Positions 54,796 through 63,405 of a DNA stretch of 64,000 nt are shown here, piece after piece. The stretch lies in the NCBI GenBank assembly GCA_015486075.1, contig WFSG01000018.1, positions 23,437 through 87,436 on the forward strand, in the 5' to 3' direction. Both the position numbers and the translations under genes were made by a program. This DNA comes from Deltaproteobacteria bacterium (GTDB taxonomy: Bacteria > Desulfobacterota > Desulfomonilia > UBA1062). Under the pieces are notes generated by a model. The model saw only the letters and a program-made list of their open reading frames with translations, was not told where the DNA came from and made no database searches. Numbering within the stretch: the first letter of the stretch is position 1; every line of letters begins with the position of its first letter.

Positions 54796-54800
54796 CGTTC

Positions 54801-55241
54801 TCAGAAGGGAATGTCGTCGTATTCATCAGGCCCCTGGTCCGGTGCAGATGGTTCTTCTGGCACCTTTTGGGAATCATCAAACGTGCCAAGAGACTGGTCC
54901 CCTCCTTCCATGGGACTTAGTATCTGCATATTTGTCGCAACTATCTCGGTTGTATAACGCTTGTTGCCTTCCCTGTCATCCCAGCTCCTGGTCTGAAGTC
55001 TTCCCTCGATGTATACTAGTCTTCCTTTGGAAAGGAGCTTTGCGCAATTCTCAGCTAGTTTGCCCCACGTTACTATCCTGTGCCACTCTGTTCTTTCCTG
55101 CTTTTCTCCTGATTGATCAGTCCAATTTTCATTCGTTGCTATGGTAAAGTTAGTAACCGCCCTGCCGTTTTGGGTAAAACGCATCTCTGGATCTCTGCCC
55201 AGCCTACCTACGAGAATTACCTTGTTTACCGACCCGGCCAT
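54801..55241 (-). CDS. ssb: Single-stranded DNA-binding protein SSB
   Basis: The 146-residue protein begins [20 protein letters not shown], followed by the OB-fold ([52 protein letters not shown]) and a flexible tail ending DEYDDIPF, the acidic tip that recruits replication partners. ATG 55241 follows GAGGGGGT; an ATG 15 bases upstream is not needed. It has a consensus -35 upstream (separate entry). Confidence 0.96.
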   Translation of the reverse strand: MAGSVNKVILVGRLGRDPEMRFTQNGRAVTNFTIATNENWTDQSGEKQERTEWHRIVTWGKLAENCAKLLSKGRLVYIEGRLQTRSWDDREGNKRYTTEIVATNMQILSPMEGGDQSLGTFDDSQKVPEEPSAPDQGPDEYDDIPF

Positions 55242-55266
55242 GTCAGACCCCCTCATCTTTTTTCTG

Positions 55267-55295
55267 AGCTAACTAGTTTTTTTTATGGATGTCAA
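55267..55295 (-). promoter_or_regulatory. Promoter candidate of ssb
   Basis: On the minus strand a consensus TTGACA (55290-55295), 17 bases, then a weak TTAGCT (55267-55272). Predicted start about 20 bases upstream of the ssb ATG. The rest of the 201-base gap to xseA shows no convincing second promoter. Confidence 0.45.
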
Positions 55296-55442
55296 GCAGG
55301 GAACGAGGCATCTTTGTATGATTTTAAAACATTAGTATTCTTGGATGCATGGCTATGTTTGCTAACTCCTTTGGCTATTTGGGGTATTGTATATCTTTTA
55401 TCTTGCTTGCCTCAAATGCCAGTTTTCTGTTATCCATCATCT

Positions 55443-56894
55443 ATGAAATGCTTCACGGTGAGCCAGCTGAATAGAGCTGCCCAGGATATACTGATTTCTT
55501 CTCTTGGTCCAGAGGTATGGGTGATAGGTGAGATACATGGTTTCAAGATCCACGCAAAATCCATGCATGTCTACTTTGACCTGGTGGAGAAACCCTACGA
55601 GAGCGGTGAAAAATACGTGGCAAAGGTTTCCTGTGCGTTCTTTAGAGGTTCATACGTCAGGTGGAGAGAACGTATTGATAAAGATGGTTTTGATTCTTTT
55701 ACTCTCAAGGATGGAATGGAAGTTAAGGTGAGGGCATCGGTGGACCTGTACGTGAAGGAGGGGAGGTATCAGCTAGTTGTTCTAGAGATAGATCCGAACT
55801 ATACCCTTGGTGCCATCGAAAGGAGAAGGTTAAAGACAATAGAAGGGTTGAGGTCCATGGGTCTTTTAGAAAGGAACAAGGCCTTGGGTATACCGATACC
55901 TCCGGTCAACATTGGCCTTATAACATCAAAGGGTTCGGCTGCATACAATGATTTCACGACAATATTAAAAGATAGCGGGTATGCCTTTAGGGTGAAGGTG
56001 TTTGATGCTCACATGCAAGGGAAGTCTGCTGTGCAAGAGGTTGAAGCTGGTATAAGCAAACTTGCTTCCATGCCGGATATTGACCTTATTGCCATTGTGC
56101 GTGGGGGTGGTGCGAGGACTGACTTGTTTTATTTCGATGATATTAGCTTGTGTACTGCTATTGCTGAATGCAGACTGCCTGTGATAACAGGCATTGGACA
56201 CGAGATAGACGTAAGCGTTGCTGACATGGTAGCATGCAGACATTTTGTAACACCCACTGACGTGGCAAGGTTTCTTGTTGCAGAAACAGAAGGGTTCTGG
56301 ACACAGATGCTCGGTCTTGCCGAGGATATGAATTACCTTGCGTCAAGGTACATAGCATCTCTAGATGCTAGGCTGGATCGTGCATCTCATCAAATATGGG
56401 TTTTTACCATAAGGTGGATCGATAGTATAACCGCCAACATAAATGCATTGATTAGGGACTTAAGTGCTGGTGCTATAAAGCAGGTGTCTGATAACAGAAA
56501 CCTGGTAGATAATATGGTTGAACGTGTATATAATGCGACTGGAGTTGTGTTTAAAGAATACAGGTACAGCCTCGTAAAGATCGCAGAGAGGCTAGACCGG
56601 GGTGTTGTCTTGATAAGGAGGGACGTTGAGAACAGTCTTTCAGTGTTATTGAAGGATCTTCAATCAGCTTTAGCAGGTTTGTTTTTAAGGCTAGGCGGGC
56701 TTGTTAGCAACATGGAAGGTTTGCTTAAAGCCATGGAACCATCAAGCGTGATGAAAAGGGGATATAGCATAACAACCGACGCAACAGGCAATACCATAAG
56801 GGACAGTAAAGACGTGAAGCGCGGGGACATTATTAAGACTCTTTTATATAGAGGAAGCATTAAAAGTCAGGTTAGGGAGAGACGGGTAACATGA
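55443..56894 (+). CDS. xseA: Exodeoxyribonuclease VII large subunit XseA
   Basis: The 483-residue catalytic subunit of exonuclease VII begins MKCFTVSQLNRAAQDILISS, has an OB-fold with VWVIGEIHGFKIHAKSMHVY near 26-45, and a nuclease core containing NIGLITSKGSAAYNDFTTIL near 155-174, IAIVRGGGARTDLFYFDDIS near 216-235, VITGIGHEIDVSVADMVACR near 244-263, and a long coiled helical arm. It ends KRGYSITTDATGNTIRDSKD. The frame is open upstream to 55113 but homology begins at 55443; no clear ribosome site is visible. Confidence 0.93.
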   Translation: MKCFTVSQLNRAAQDILISSLGPEVWVIGEIHGFKIHAKSMHVYFDLVEKPYESGEKYVAKVSCAFFRGSYVRWRERIDKDGFDSFTLKDGMEVKVRASVDLYVKEGRYQLVVLEIDPNYTLGAIERRRLKTIEGLRSMGLLERNKALGIPIPPVNIGLITSKGSAAYNDFTTILKDSGYAFRVKVFDAHMQGKSAVQEVEAGISKLASMPDIDLIAIVRGGGARTDLFYFDDISLCTAIAECRLPVITGIGHEIDVSVADMVACRHFVTPTDVARFLVAETEGFWTQMLGLAEDMNYLASRYIASLDARLDRASHQIWVFTIRWIDSITANINALIRDLSAGAIKQVSDNRNLVDNMVERVYNATGVVFKEYRYSLVKIAERLDRGVVLIRRDVENSLSVLLKDLQSALAGLFLRLGGLVSNMEGLLKAMEPSSVMKRGYSITTDATGNTIRDSKDVKRGDIIKTLLYRGSIKSQVRERRVT

Positions 56895-57109
56895 AACAGA
56901 AAAATACTTTTTCCGAGGTCCTTAAAGAACTTGAAGAAACGGTAAAGAGAATGAATAATGGAGAGATCTCTATCGACAAGCTTGGAGAAACAGTAAAAGA
57001 CGCGGTGAAAAAGATTAAGCTTTTAAAGAAGCAACTCAAGGAGACTGAGACGGAAATAGAAGAGGTATTTAAGGAACTGGAGGAACCGGGCAAAGGTGAT
57101 GCCAACTGA
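56891..57109 (+). CDS. xseB: Exodeoxyribonuclease VII small subunit XseB
   Basis: The 72-residue helical protein matches the short XseB subunit: TFSEVLKELEETVKRMNNGE near 6-25, then ISIDKLGETVKDAVKKIKLL near 26-45. It starts inside the xseA stop (ATGA) and together with XseA degrades single-stranded DNA. Confidence 0.92.
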   Translation: MKQKNTFSEVLKELEETVKRMNNGEISIDKLGETVKDAVKKIKLLKKQLKETETEIEEVFKELEEPGKGDAN

Positions 57110-57156
57110 GATGCATATCTGTATAAGCTTTTTAAAAAAGGCGGGATACCAAGGCA

Positions 57157-58299
57157 ATGGATGTATCCATACGTGCAAGTAAAATAACATCCTTTCTTGT
57201 AATGGATATATTGGAAGAGGCCAACAGACTGGCCACCGAGGGCATGGATATAATACACTTGGAGGTGGGTGAACCTGATTTCCCAACCCCTGGGTGCGTG
57301 ATTGACGCTGCAAAGAAGGCAATAGACCGGGGAAAGACTCATTACACTCATTCCCTTGGAATACCAGAGCTAAGGGAAGCCATTTCAGAATACTATAAAC
57401 TTTCTTACCAAGTGGATGTAGATCCAGGCAGGATACTCATTACCTCGGGCTCCTCCCCTGCACTCATGATTGCCTATGCTGCTGTGCTTGATCCTGGTAG
57501 CGAGATTATAATGTCAGATCCATGCTATGCCTGCTATCCAAACTTTGCACGCATGTTCTCAGCAAATGTGAGATTCGTGCCCCTAAAGAAAGAAACCATG
57601 TTTCAGCTTGATCCAGAAGCTGTGCGTGCATCGGTAGGCCCCCAAACAAGGGCCATAATGATAAATTCGCCTGCCAATCCAACGGGTGTCATGCTAGACG
57701 CCGATCACATGAAAGCCCTTGCAGGTCTAGGTCCGTTGGTAATATCCGATGAGATTTACCATGGGCTTGTTTATGAGGGCAGGGAGCGTACAATACTTGA
57801 ATTTACGGATAACGCGATAGTGATAAATGGTTTCTCAAAAAAGTATGCCATGACGGGCTGGCGCGTGGGTTGGATGATACTGCCTAAGCATCTGGTAAGG
57901 CCGGCCCAGAAGATACAGCAAAACCTTCTGATATGTGCTCCTTCCATAGCCCAATGGGCTGCCATAGCTGCGCTAAAGGATGCAAGGGACGATGTGGCAA
58001 AGATGAGAGAGATATTTGCCGTGAGAAGGGAGATAATGCTAAGGCAGATGGGCGTACATGGGTTTAATGTTGAAGTTGTACCAAACGGGGCATTCTATGT
58101 GCTAGTCAATATGAACTCTATTTCTCACGATTCGTACGAACTTGCATTTGATATACTGCATAAGACAGGTGTTGGCGTGACCCCAGGTATAGATTTTGGC
58201 CAGGCCGCGGAAGGCTACATAAGATTTTCCTATGCCGTATCTACCGAAGATATAGTGGAGGGGATTAACAGGGTGGGTGAATACATAAAAGGTCTATGA
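57157..58299 (+). CDS. Class I/II PLP aminotransferase (aspartate aminotransferase-like)
   Basis: The 380-residue enzyme has the fold-I features LEVGEPDFPTP near 37-47, THYTHSLGIPELREAISEYY near 61-80, TSGSSPALMIAYAAVLDPG near 96-114, MINSPANPTGVMLD near 168-181, and the PLP lysine in NGFSKKYAMTGWRVGWM near 224-240 with the substrate arginine near RFSYAVS. The substrate cannot be set: aspartate, alanine or aromatic acids are possible; it is shorter than LL-diaminopimelate aminotransferase and lacks its context. It overlaps engB by four bases. Confidence 0.9.
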   Translation: MDVSIRASKITSFLVMDILEEANRLATEGMDIIHLEVGEPDFPTPGCVIDAAKKAIDRGKTHYTHSLGIPELREAISEYYKLSYQVDVDPGRILITSGSSPALMIAYAAVLDPGSEIIMSDPCYACYPNFARMFSANVRFVPLKKETMFQLDPEAVRASVGPQTRAIMINSPANPTGVMLDADHMKALAGLGPLVISDEIYHGLVYEGRERTILEFTDNAIVINGFSKKYAMTGWRVGWMILPKHLVRPAQKIQQNLLICAPSIAQWAAIAALKDARDDVAKMREIFAVRREIMLRQMGVHGFNVEVVPNGAFYVLVNMNSISHDSYELAFDILHKTGVGVTPGIDFGQAAEGYIRFSYAVSTEDIVEGINRVGEYIKGL

Positions 58300-58895
58300 A
58301 TATCAAGATAGCAGACACTAGGTTCGTAGGTACAGCGCATGATAGTCTGATGCCCCTAGATGAGGTTGCCTTTGCAGGGAGGTCGAACGTAGGGAAATCA
58401 TCCCTCATAAATGCACTTCTGAAGAGAAAGAGACTGGTTAAAACAAGCAAGCAACCAGGAAAGACGAGAAACGTAAATTTCTTCCGTGTTGACCTCGTGG
58501 GTCTTCCTTCCCTGTACATGGTAGACCTTCCAGGATATGGCTATGCAAAGGTCTCTAAAAAAGCCAGAGAAGAATGGGCACATGTTATCAATAGTTACCT
58601 TGAAAAAACAAGAGACCTTAAGCTTGTATTCCTTCTCTTGGACATAAGGAGGGACCCAAGGGATGAAGAGTTTTATGCAGTTGCTATGGCAAAGGATATA
58701 GGGGTCCCGTGCATATTGGTTGCGACAAAGGCAGACAAACTATCTGCTTCCATTAGAAGGAATAGGTTGTTAGCCATTGGGCGGGCACTGGGCATACAGC
58801 CTGTTGCATGCTCAGCCCTTACTGGCATGGGCCTTGATACACTTTGGAAGGCAATACTTTTCTCCAGGCTTAAAAAGACAGACACGTCCGAGTAA
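58296..58895 (+). CDS. engB: Ribosome biogenesis GTPase EngB/YsxC
   Basis: EngB assists late assembly of the 50S subunit. The 199-residue protein shows the P-loop AFAGRSNVGKSSLINAL near 26-42, KTSKQPGKTRNVNFFRV near 50-66, the G3 motif MVDLPGYGYAKV near 75-86, and G4 in VATKADKL near 143-150. Its ATG overlaps the aminotransferase stop (ATGA). Confidence 0.95.
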   Translation: MNIKIADTRFVGTAHDSLMPLDEVAFAGRSNVGKSSLINALLKRKRLVKTSKQPGKTRNVNFFRVDLVGLPSLYMVDLPGYGYAKVSKKAREEWAHVINSYLEKTRDLKLVFLLLDIRRDPRDEEFYAVAMAKDIGVPCILVATKADKLSASIRRNRLLAIGRALGIQPVACSALTGMGLDTLWKAILFSRLKKTDTSE

Positions 58896-58897
58896 AA

Positions 58898-59191
58898 TCA
58901 CATTCCCTTCCAATTCTCCCTTTCCTTGTTGAGGAAATATTGAACCTCCTCCTCGGTCATCTGCTTAACCTCTATGTCTACGTCCGCTCCCAATTGTTCA
59001 AGTGGCTTTCTCAGGCTTGATATTAGGTAGTCAAGTATAGGGATATTGGGAAAGGGTATCATGAGGCTCATGCTTACATGACCTTCCTTCACCGCTATCT
59101 CCTTTACCATGCCTAGTTCTACAAGACTCAGGTTGATGGCAGGATGCATGACTTCGGATATAATCTTTTTTACTTCATCTTCTTTTAGCAT
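58898..59191 (-). CDS. DUF59/MIP18-type iron-sulfur assembly-like protein
   Basis: The 97-residue product begins MLKEDEVKKIISEVMHPAIN, followed by LSLVELGMVKEIAVKEGHVS and MSLMIPFPNIPILDYLISSL, the pattern of DUF59 proteins (SufT/PaaD/MIP18 relatives) that support Fe-S cluster assembly or transfer. The usual conserved cysteine is not seen, so its exact role is open. ATG 59191 has AAAGGA upstream; a frame reaching 59254 lacks homology. It is convergent with engB, two bases apart. Confidence 0.8.
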   Translation of the reverse strand: MLKEDEVKKIISEVMHPAINLSLVELGMVKEIAVKEGHVSMSLMIPFPNIPILDYLISSLRKPLEQLGADVDIEVKQMTEEEVQYFLNKERENWKGM

Positions 59192-59299
59192 GGATCCTTT
59201 AACCCCCTTGATTTTATTTGTTGCAAAGCATTGTTGTCTTATCTCTAAGATCAAAAATATCTATTTTAAATAAAGCATCTTTATGCTAAATAAGCAAGC

Positions 59300-59566
59300 A
59301 TGGGACGTGATTCCATAATAAGTCTTTTGATCCTTTTCGCTGTATTTTTCATAGTGCCTTACGTACTAAAATATCTGGGGCAATATACGCTTGGAAGTAA
59401 GCAGATGGATGAACATAGGCCTTTACAGAGACATGAAAATGAGGAGATTCAAATACCTGACGAATCCCCCTATCACATGGATATACAGCAAGACACGGAA
59501 GACTACAGTAGGATGACAAAAATATCTGCTATCCAGAACAAGCCCATAAAGCCGAGATGGTTTTAG
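59300..59566 (+). CDS. Small single-pass membrane protein, unknown
   Basis: The 88-residue protein has one N-terminal hydrophobic helix (SIISLLILFAVFFIVPYVLK, residues 5-24) and a polar acidic tail with many Asp, Glu, Gln and His residues. No family is recognised. It overlaps the next gene by ten bases, and the two probably form a two-gene unit. No clear ribosome site precedes the ATG. It is divergent from the DUF59 gene. Confidence 0.6.
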   Translation: MGRDSIISLLILFAVFFIVPYVLKYLGQYTLGSKQMDEHRPLQRHENEEIQIPDESPYHMDIQQDTEDYSRMTKISAIQNKPIKPRWF

Positions 59567-60198
59567 ATCGAGCCAAAGGCAATCCAGGTATAAGGTTCTT
59601 GTTAGGCATTCTGATAATAGCCTTGTCCATATACTTTTTTTATGTCAGCATGACAAGACAAAACTCGCCGGAACTGTTCCTCGTCCCGCAAAAAGTGGAT
59701 GGATCCACCTACAAATGCCACACGGTAAGTACCTTGAGATTAGAGGCATGCATACCTGATACATTATCTTCCAATACTACTGGAAACAATGACATCAACT
59801 TTTACTCCATTGAGCCAAACATGAGAGGTTCAATCAAGCTATTTGATAGATTGCCAGTAGAGAGCAAATGGAAGGCATCACTCAGGAGTCCTTTTGTGAG
59901 ATTGTTTGTTGGTGACGTTGATAGCATGGATTCTTTTGACCTCATGTTAAAGATACTTTACCACAAGTGGAACCCAACTCTCATGGGTCTCAAATCTAGG
60001 CTAATGCCAAGTTGGATGAGAGGGGCACCCGGTGCCTGTATATTGCTCCCGCCTGCAGCTAGGTCTATAGTGTTTTATTCCCAGGAGCACAGTCTTGGCA
60101 TGCGTTTCTACGCTCATTCTGTTGCGGTTGTGTCAGTCACGGGGAAAATAGACAAAGATATATTGGTAGGTATTGTTGATTCAATAAAACCCATATAG
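59557..60198 (+). CDS. Unknown membrane-anchored protein
   Basis: The 213-residue protein has an N-terminal anchor (about residues 12-32, FLLGILIIALSIYFFYVSM) and a probably extracytoplasmic domain with two cysteines at about 54 and 64 and a third near 156. It contains SWMRGAPGACILLPPAARSI and HSLGMRFYAHSVAVVSVTGK near its end. I do not recognise a family. It overlaps the preceding gene and ends convergently with a response-regulator gene. Confidence 0.6.
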   Translation: MVLDRAKGNPGIRFLLGILIIALSIYFFYVSMTRQNSPELFLVPQKVDGSTYKCHTVSTLRLEACIPDTLSSNTTGNNDINFYSIEPNMRGSIKLFDRLPVESKWKASLRSPFVRLFVGDVDSMDSFDLMLKILYHKWNPTLMGLKSRLMPSWMRGAPGACILLPPAARSIVFYSQEHSLGMRFYAHSVAVVSVTGKIDKDILVGIVDSIKPI

Positions 60199-60211
60199 CT
60201 GGTAATTCTAT

Positions 60212-60607
60212 TCAGTCACGAGATTGTTGGTTTGTAGTTTGTTTACCTAGCATATTGTCCAGGATCTTCTTGAGTTCCTTGAGATGGAAGGGCTTTGCTA
60301 TAAAGGCATCGGCACCTTTTGAAAATGCTACTTTCTCGGCCTCTTTTGCGCTAACACCTGTTATCAGGATAACGGGTGTACCTGGCCATCGGTTTTTTAC
60401 CTCCATCATTAGCTGGAACCCGTCCATGCCTGGCATATGTATGTCCGAAACAACAGCATCTACTGGGGCTCTGGTCATTGTGTCCAGAGCAGACTCTCCA
60501 TCAATAGCAAATAATGCATTGTAGCCAAATACTTCAAGGAACTCCGAGATCACCTTGGCCAATGATTCATCGTCATCCACAATTAATATTTTTTTCTTCT
60601 CATCCAT
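60212..60607 (-). CDS. Single-domain response regulator receiver
   Basis: The 131-residue protein is one CheY-like receiver: KKILIVDDDESLAKVISEFL at the start, phospho-acceptor in AVVSDIHMPGMDGFQLM near 50-66, the Thr in VILITGVSAKEA and the Lys in AFIAKPFHLKELKKIL near 103-118. No output domain. ATG 60607 lies after GGTGG inside the end of the preceding gene. It is the last member of the signalling cluster. Confidence 0.93.
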   Translation of the reverse strand: MDEKKKILIVDDDESLAKVISEFLEVFGYNALFAIDGESALDTMTRAPVDAVVSDIHMPGMDGFQLMMEVKNRWPGTPVILITGVSAKEAEKVAFSKGADAFIAKPFHLKELKKILDNMLGKQTTNQQSRD

Positions 60608-61286
60608 CTTTACCACCGGTGATATCGATAACCTCGTAGTCTGTTAATGATGAATACCTCTTTGTTTCGGCAGTAGTCAATTTCGCCAGTTTCTCCATTA
60701 CTTTCTTTATCCTGAAGATCTGCTTTTCCATTGTTGAGAGCGAATCCTGTATAGATGAGTTGTTGGCCAGTTCTGGTTTTAGCTGAAGGATCTCGATGTT
60801 GCCCAATATAATGTTTAGAGGCGTGTTTATCTTGTCAGAGAGCGTAACTGCAACCTTGGCAATAGCACTTACCTCTTGCAGCCTTTTTTGCTCTTCCCCG
60901 TAGTGTTGCATCTCCAGGCCCCTCTTTACCCTTATGAGTAGCTCTTTTTCATCACATGGCTTGAGCAGATAGTCATATACACCAAGTCGGAGAGCGGCTA
61001 CTGCTGTTTTTATGGAACCATAACCGGTTATCACGATAACAATGGTTCTTGGTGATATTACCTTGACATTTTCCAGTAGATCTAGGCCATCCATCCCCTC
61101 CATGACCAGGTCCGTGAGTATAAGGTTGTACTGCTTATCGTAGAGTGCCTTTAGGGCATCTTGGCCTGATGCAGCCTCATCAACCTCGTACCCGTTTGAT
61201 TTAAGGATATTTACGAGCGAGTAGCGTACAATCTCTTCATCATCTACGACGAGTATGCTCTTTTTGTTTGTTCCAGTACTACTCAC
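60600..61286 (-). CDS. Response regulator with degenerate HisKA-like domain
   Basis: The 228-residue protein has a receiver (residues 9-125, phospho-acceptor D59 in ILTDLVMEGMDG, VITGYGSIKTAV, YLLKPCDEKEL) followed by a helical HisKA-like domain (about 135-210) with VTLSDKINTPLNIILGNIEI at 147-166. In true kinases this H box reads S-H-E-I-N-x-P-L; here the histidine position is D151. There is no ATPase domain. It may dimerise or compete with the neighbouring hybrid kinase. The start overlaps that kinase (ATGA-type coupling). Confidence 0.88.
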   Translation of the reverse strand: MSSTGTNKKSILVVDDEEIVRYSLVNILKSNGYEVDEAASGQDALKALYDKQYNLILTDLVMEGMDGLDLLENVKVISPRTIVIVITGYGSIKTAVAALRLGVYDYLLKPCDEKELLIRVKRGLEMQHYGEEQKRLQEVSAIAKVAVTLSDKINTPLNIILGNIEILQLKPELANNSSIQDSLSTMEKQIFRIKKVMEKLAKLTTAETKRYSSLTDYEVIDITGGKDG

Positions 61287-63388
61287 GATAGTCTTTGCCT
61301 CACTACGTTTAAAAGTTCCTTTATGCGGAACGGCTTTTTCAGGAAGGGTAACCCTGTGTCCTCTAGAAACTTCCGAACATTCATGTCATAGGTGTCACCA
61401 GTCACGAATATAAACCTGTCCTTTAGTTGGTCATCCACCTCAAGGACTTGGCGGTAGAACTCCATACCATTCATCTCGGGCATCCTGAGGTCTGATATCA
61501 TTAGATCCCAGTTGTGGTCATCAAGGTGCTCAAGTGCCTCTTTACCATTTATGAAACAGGCCACATTAAACTCTGGACTCAAGACATCCACCATTAGTGT
61601 CATGAGGTCCTTCTCGTCTTCTACAAGCATTATCAGGGGCTTTTCCTTTTTTTTAGATCTTTTTGCCTTGGTCTCGTGACTCTGATGCAGGGATTCCATG
61701 CCATAGTCCTGTACGTCTTCTCCACCTTTATATGCAGGCAACTTTATCTTTGCGCATGCACCATGACCGGTATTCTCTAGGGATAGATCTCCCTCATGAT
61801 CCTGGATTATGCCATAGCATATGCTTAGTCCGAGGCCTGTTCCCTTGCCCTGGGATTTTGTTGTAAAGAAAGGATCAAAAATCTTGGTTTTAATTTCGTT
61901 TGGTATACCTGGCCCGGTGTCCTCTATCTCAATATTAACAAAATCGTTAGCCAGGGATGCCCTGATTGTAATGTTCCCATTCTCTTCGCCTATGGCATCA
62001 ATGGCATTGTTAATGAGGTTTACCAGGACCTGTTCTATGCAATCCATGTCGCCTTTTATCTTTAGGGGCCTATCGCTTGTCTCGTAATTTATGGTTATGT
62101 CTCTCTTCTTTAGGAGGGGAGAATAAAGTCTCACTGATTTATCAATCATCTCACCAACATCGAGTATCCTTTTCTCATGGGGTAGATTGCGCGAGAAGGT
62201 GAGTAATGATTCGAGGGTCTTTTTTGCTGCGCTAGCAGAGTTTATTATGATGTTGACTCTTTCCTGGTCTATCGGGCTTAGGGCGGAGGTGTCGAGTAGG
62301 TCAGCAAACCCGAGTATTGGGGTTAACTTGTTGTTGAGCTCGTGGGCTATCCCCGATGTCAAAAGCCCGATAGAAGTAAGTTTCTCGGTTTGAGCCGATC
62401 TTTGCTCAAGGTACCTTTTCATGGTAATGTCTTCCATTATAATGAGAGTCTGATTCTCAGAAGAGAGTCTCTTTATGAAGAACTGGGCAGCTATCGTGGG
62501 GGTAGAGCCGATTCTTACCTCTCTTTCAAAACTTGCTCCCTTGTCTGCTGCCATTGAGTTAATACGTGTGACTATGTCATCAAGTGTTTCGGGGTCGAAC
62601 AAGTGCTCAAGATCAGTTGGAAAAGGCTTTCCTGCTATCTTTTCAAATGCCCTGTTGTAGAACCGTATATCCATTCCGTCTAGTAAAAGTATACACTCCT
62701 CGGTCGCATTAACCACTACTTTATACTGCTGTGATATGTCTTTTAGGTTTATCTCCTGTTCTTGTATGACCTTTTCCATGTCAATAAACTCTTTCTTGAG
62801 TGCCTCGTATAGCCTGACAATGGCCAGCATCTGGCCGACTAGCAGTCCTAGGAGTTCAAACATACGTACATGGTGTTCATTGAAAAAATTGACGCTGGAA
62901 TGAGATAGATTAAGCACGCCTATTACTGCATTACCCTCTTTTATGGGAACGCACAGGATAGAACCAATCTTGACCTTGCTGTTCCACTCCTCGAATAGCT
63001 CGGAATGGTTTACGTCGTCCAGTAGTATAGACTTGCCCTTTGCGGCACATGTCCCGGCAACCCCGCTTCCCATGTTTATGACCACATTCTTGTTAGGGCT
63101 TGGTACAGAAGAACCGTGGGCAGCTTTAAGTAAGAGCTTGTCTTCCTTTATCACAAAGATGGATGCATTCTCGCACCTGGATTCTTCTGTCAGTACGCGG
63201 ACTATGTAATCATAGAACATGTCTTCCGTGGCGCGGGTGTTAACAAATTCGGCAAGTTTGAAGATTCCAGAGAGTATCCCTATGGTCTCTTCATAGAAGT
63301 TGGTTGCCTTTTGGAGGAGCTTGTTCAGTATATCTTCTCTGCTTTTAGGACTCATAACCGGCAAAATACCCATGTAATGTTCTGTCAT
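61283..63388 (-). CDS. Hybrid histidine kinase, GAF-PAS-HisKA-HATPase-receiver
   Basis: The 701-residue protein has no transmembrane segment. In order: a helical start, a GAF domain (about 45-195; ENASIFVIKEDKLLLKAAHG, GVAGTCAAKGKSILLDDV), a PAS domain (about 225-330), HisKA with the phospho-His in GIAHELNNKLTPILGFADLL near 350, an ATPase with NLINNAIDAIG, DTGPGIPNEI and GKGTGLGLSICYGI, and a C-terminal receiver (about 585-700; MISDLRMPEMNG). It is a cytoplasmic sensor, translated in series with the HDOD protein upstream and two receivers downstream. Confidence 0.93.
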   Translation of the reverse strand: MTEHYMGILPVMSPKSREDILNKLLQKATNFYEETIGILSGIFKLAEFVNTRATEDMFYDYIVRVLTEESRCENASIFVIKEDKLLLKAAHGSSVPSPNKNVVINMGSGVAGTCAAKGKSILLDDVNHSELFEEWNSKVKIGSILCVPIKEGNAVIGVLNLSHSSVNFFNEHHVRMFELLGLLVGQMLAIVRLYEALKKEFIDMEKVIQEQEINLKDISQQYKVVVNATEECILLLDGMDIRFYNRAFEKIAGKPFPTDLEHLFDPETLDDIVTRINSMAADKGASFEREVRIGSTPTIAAQFFIKRLSSENQTLIIMEDITMKRYLEQRSAQTEKLTSIGLLTSGIAHELNNKLTPILGFADLLDTSALSPIDQERVNIIINSASAAKKTLESLLTFSRNLPHEKRILDVGEMIDKSVRLYSPLLKKRDITINYETSDRPLKIKGDMDCIEQVLVNLINNAIDAIGEENGNITIRASLANDFVNIEIEDTGPGIPNEIKTKIFDPFFTTKSQGKGTGLGLSICYGIIQDHEGDLSLENTGHGACAKIKLPAYKGGEDVQDYGMESLHQSHETKAKRSKKKEKPLIMLVEDEKDLMTLMVDVLSPEFNVACFINGKEALEHLDDHNWDLMISDLRMPEMNGMEFYRQVLEVDDQLKDRFIFVTGDTYDMNVRKFLEDTGLPFLKKPFRIKELLNVVRQRLS

Positions 63389-63405
63389 AACCTAATGTTT
63401 TAAAC

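Noticed and set aside
57157..58299. LL-diaminopimelate aminotransferase (DapL) as identity of the aminotransferase
   Set aside because: It is shorter than DapL, far from the dap genes, and lacks distinguishing sequence that I can see, so only the class I/II family is called.
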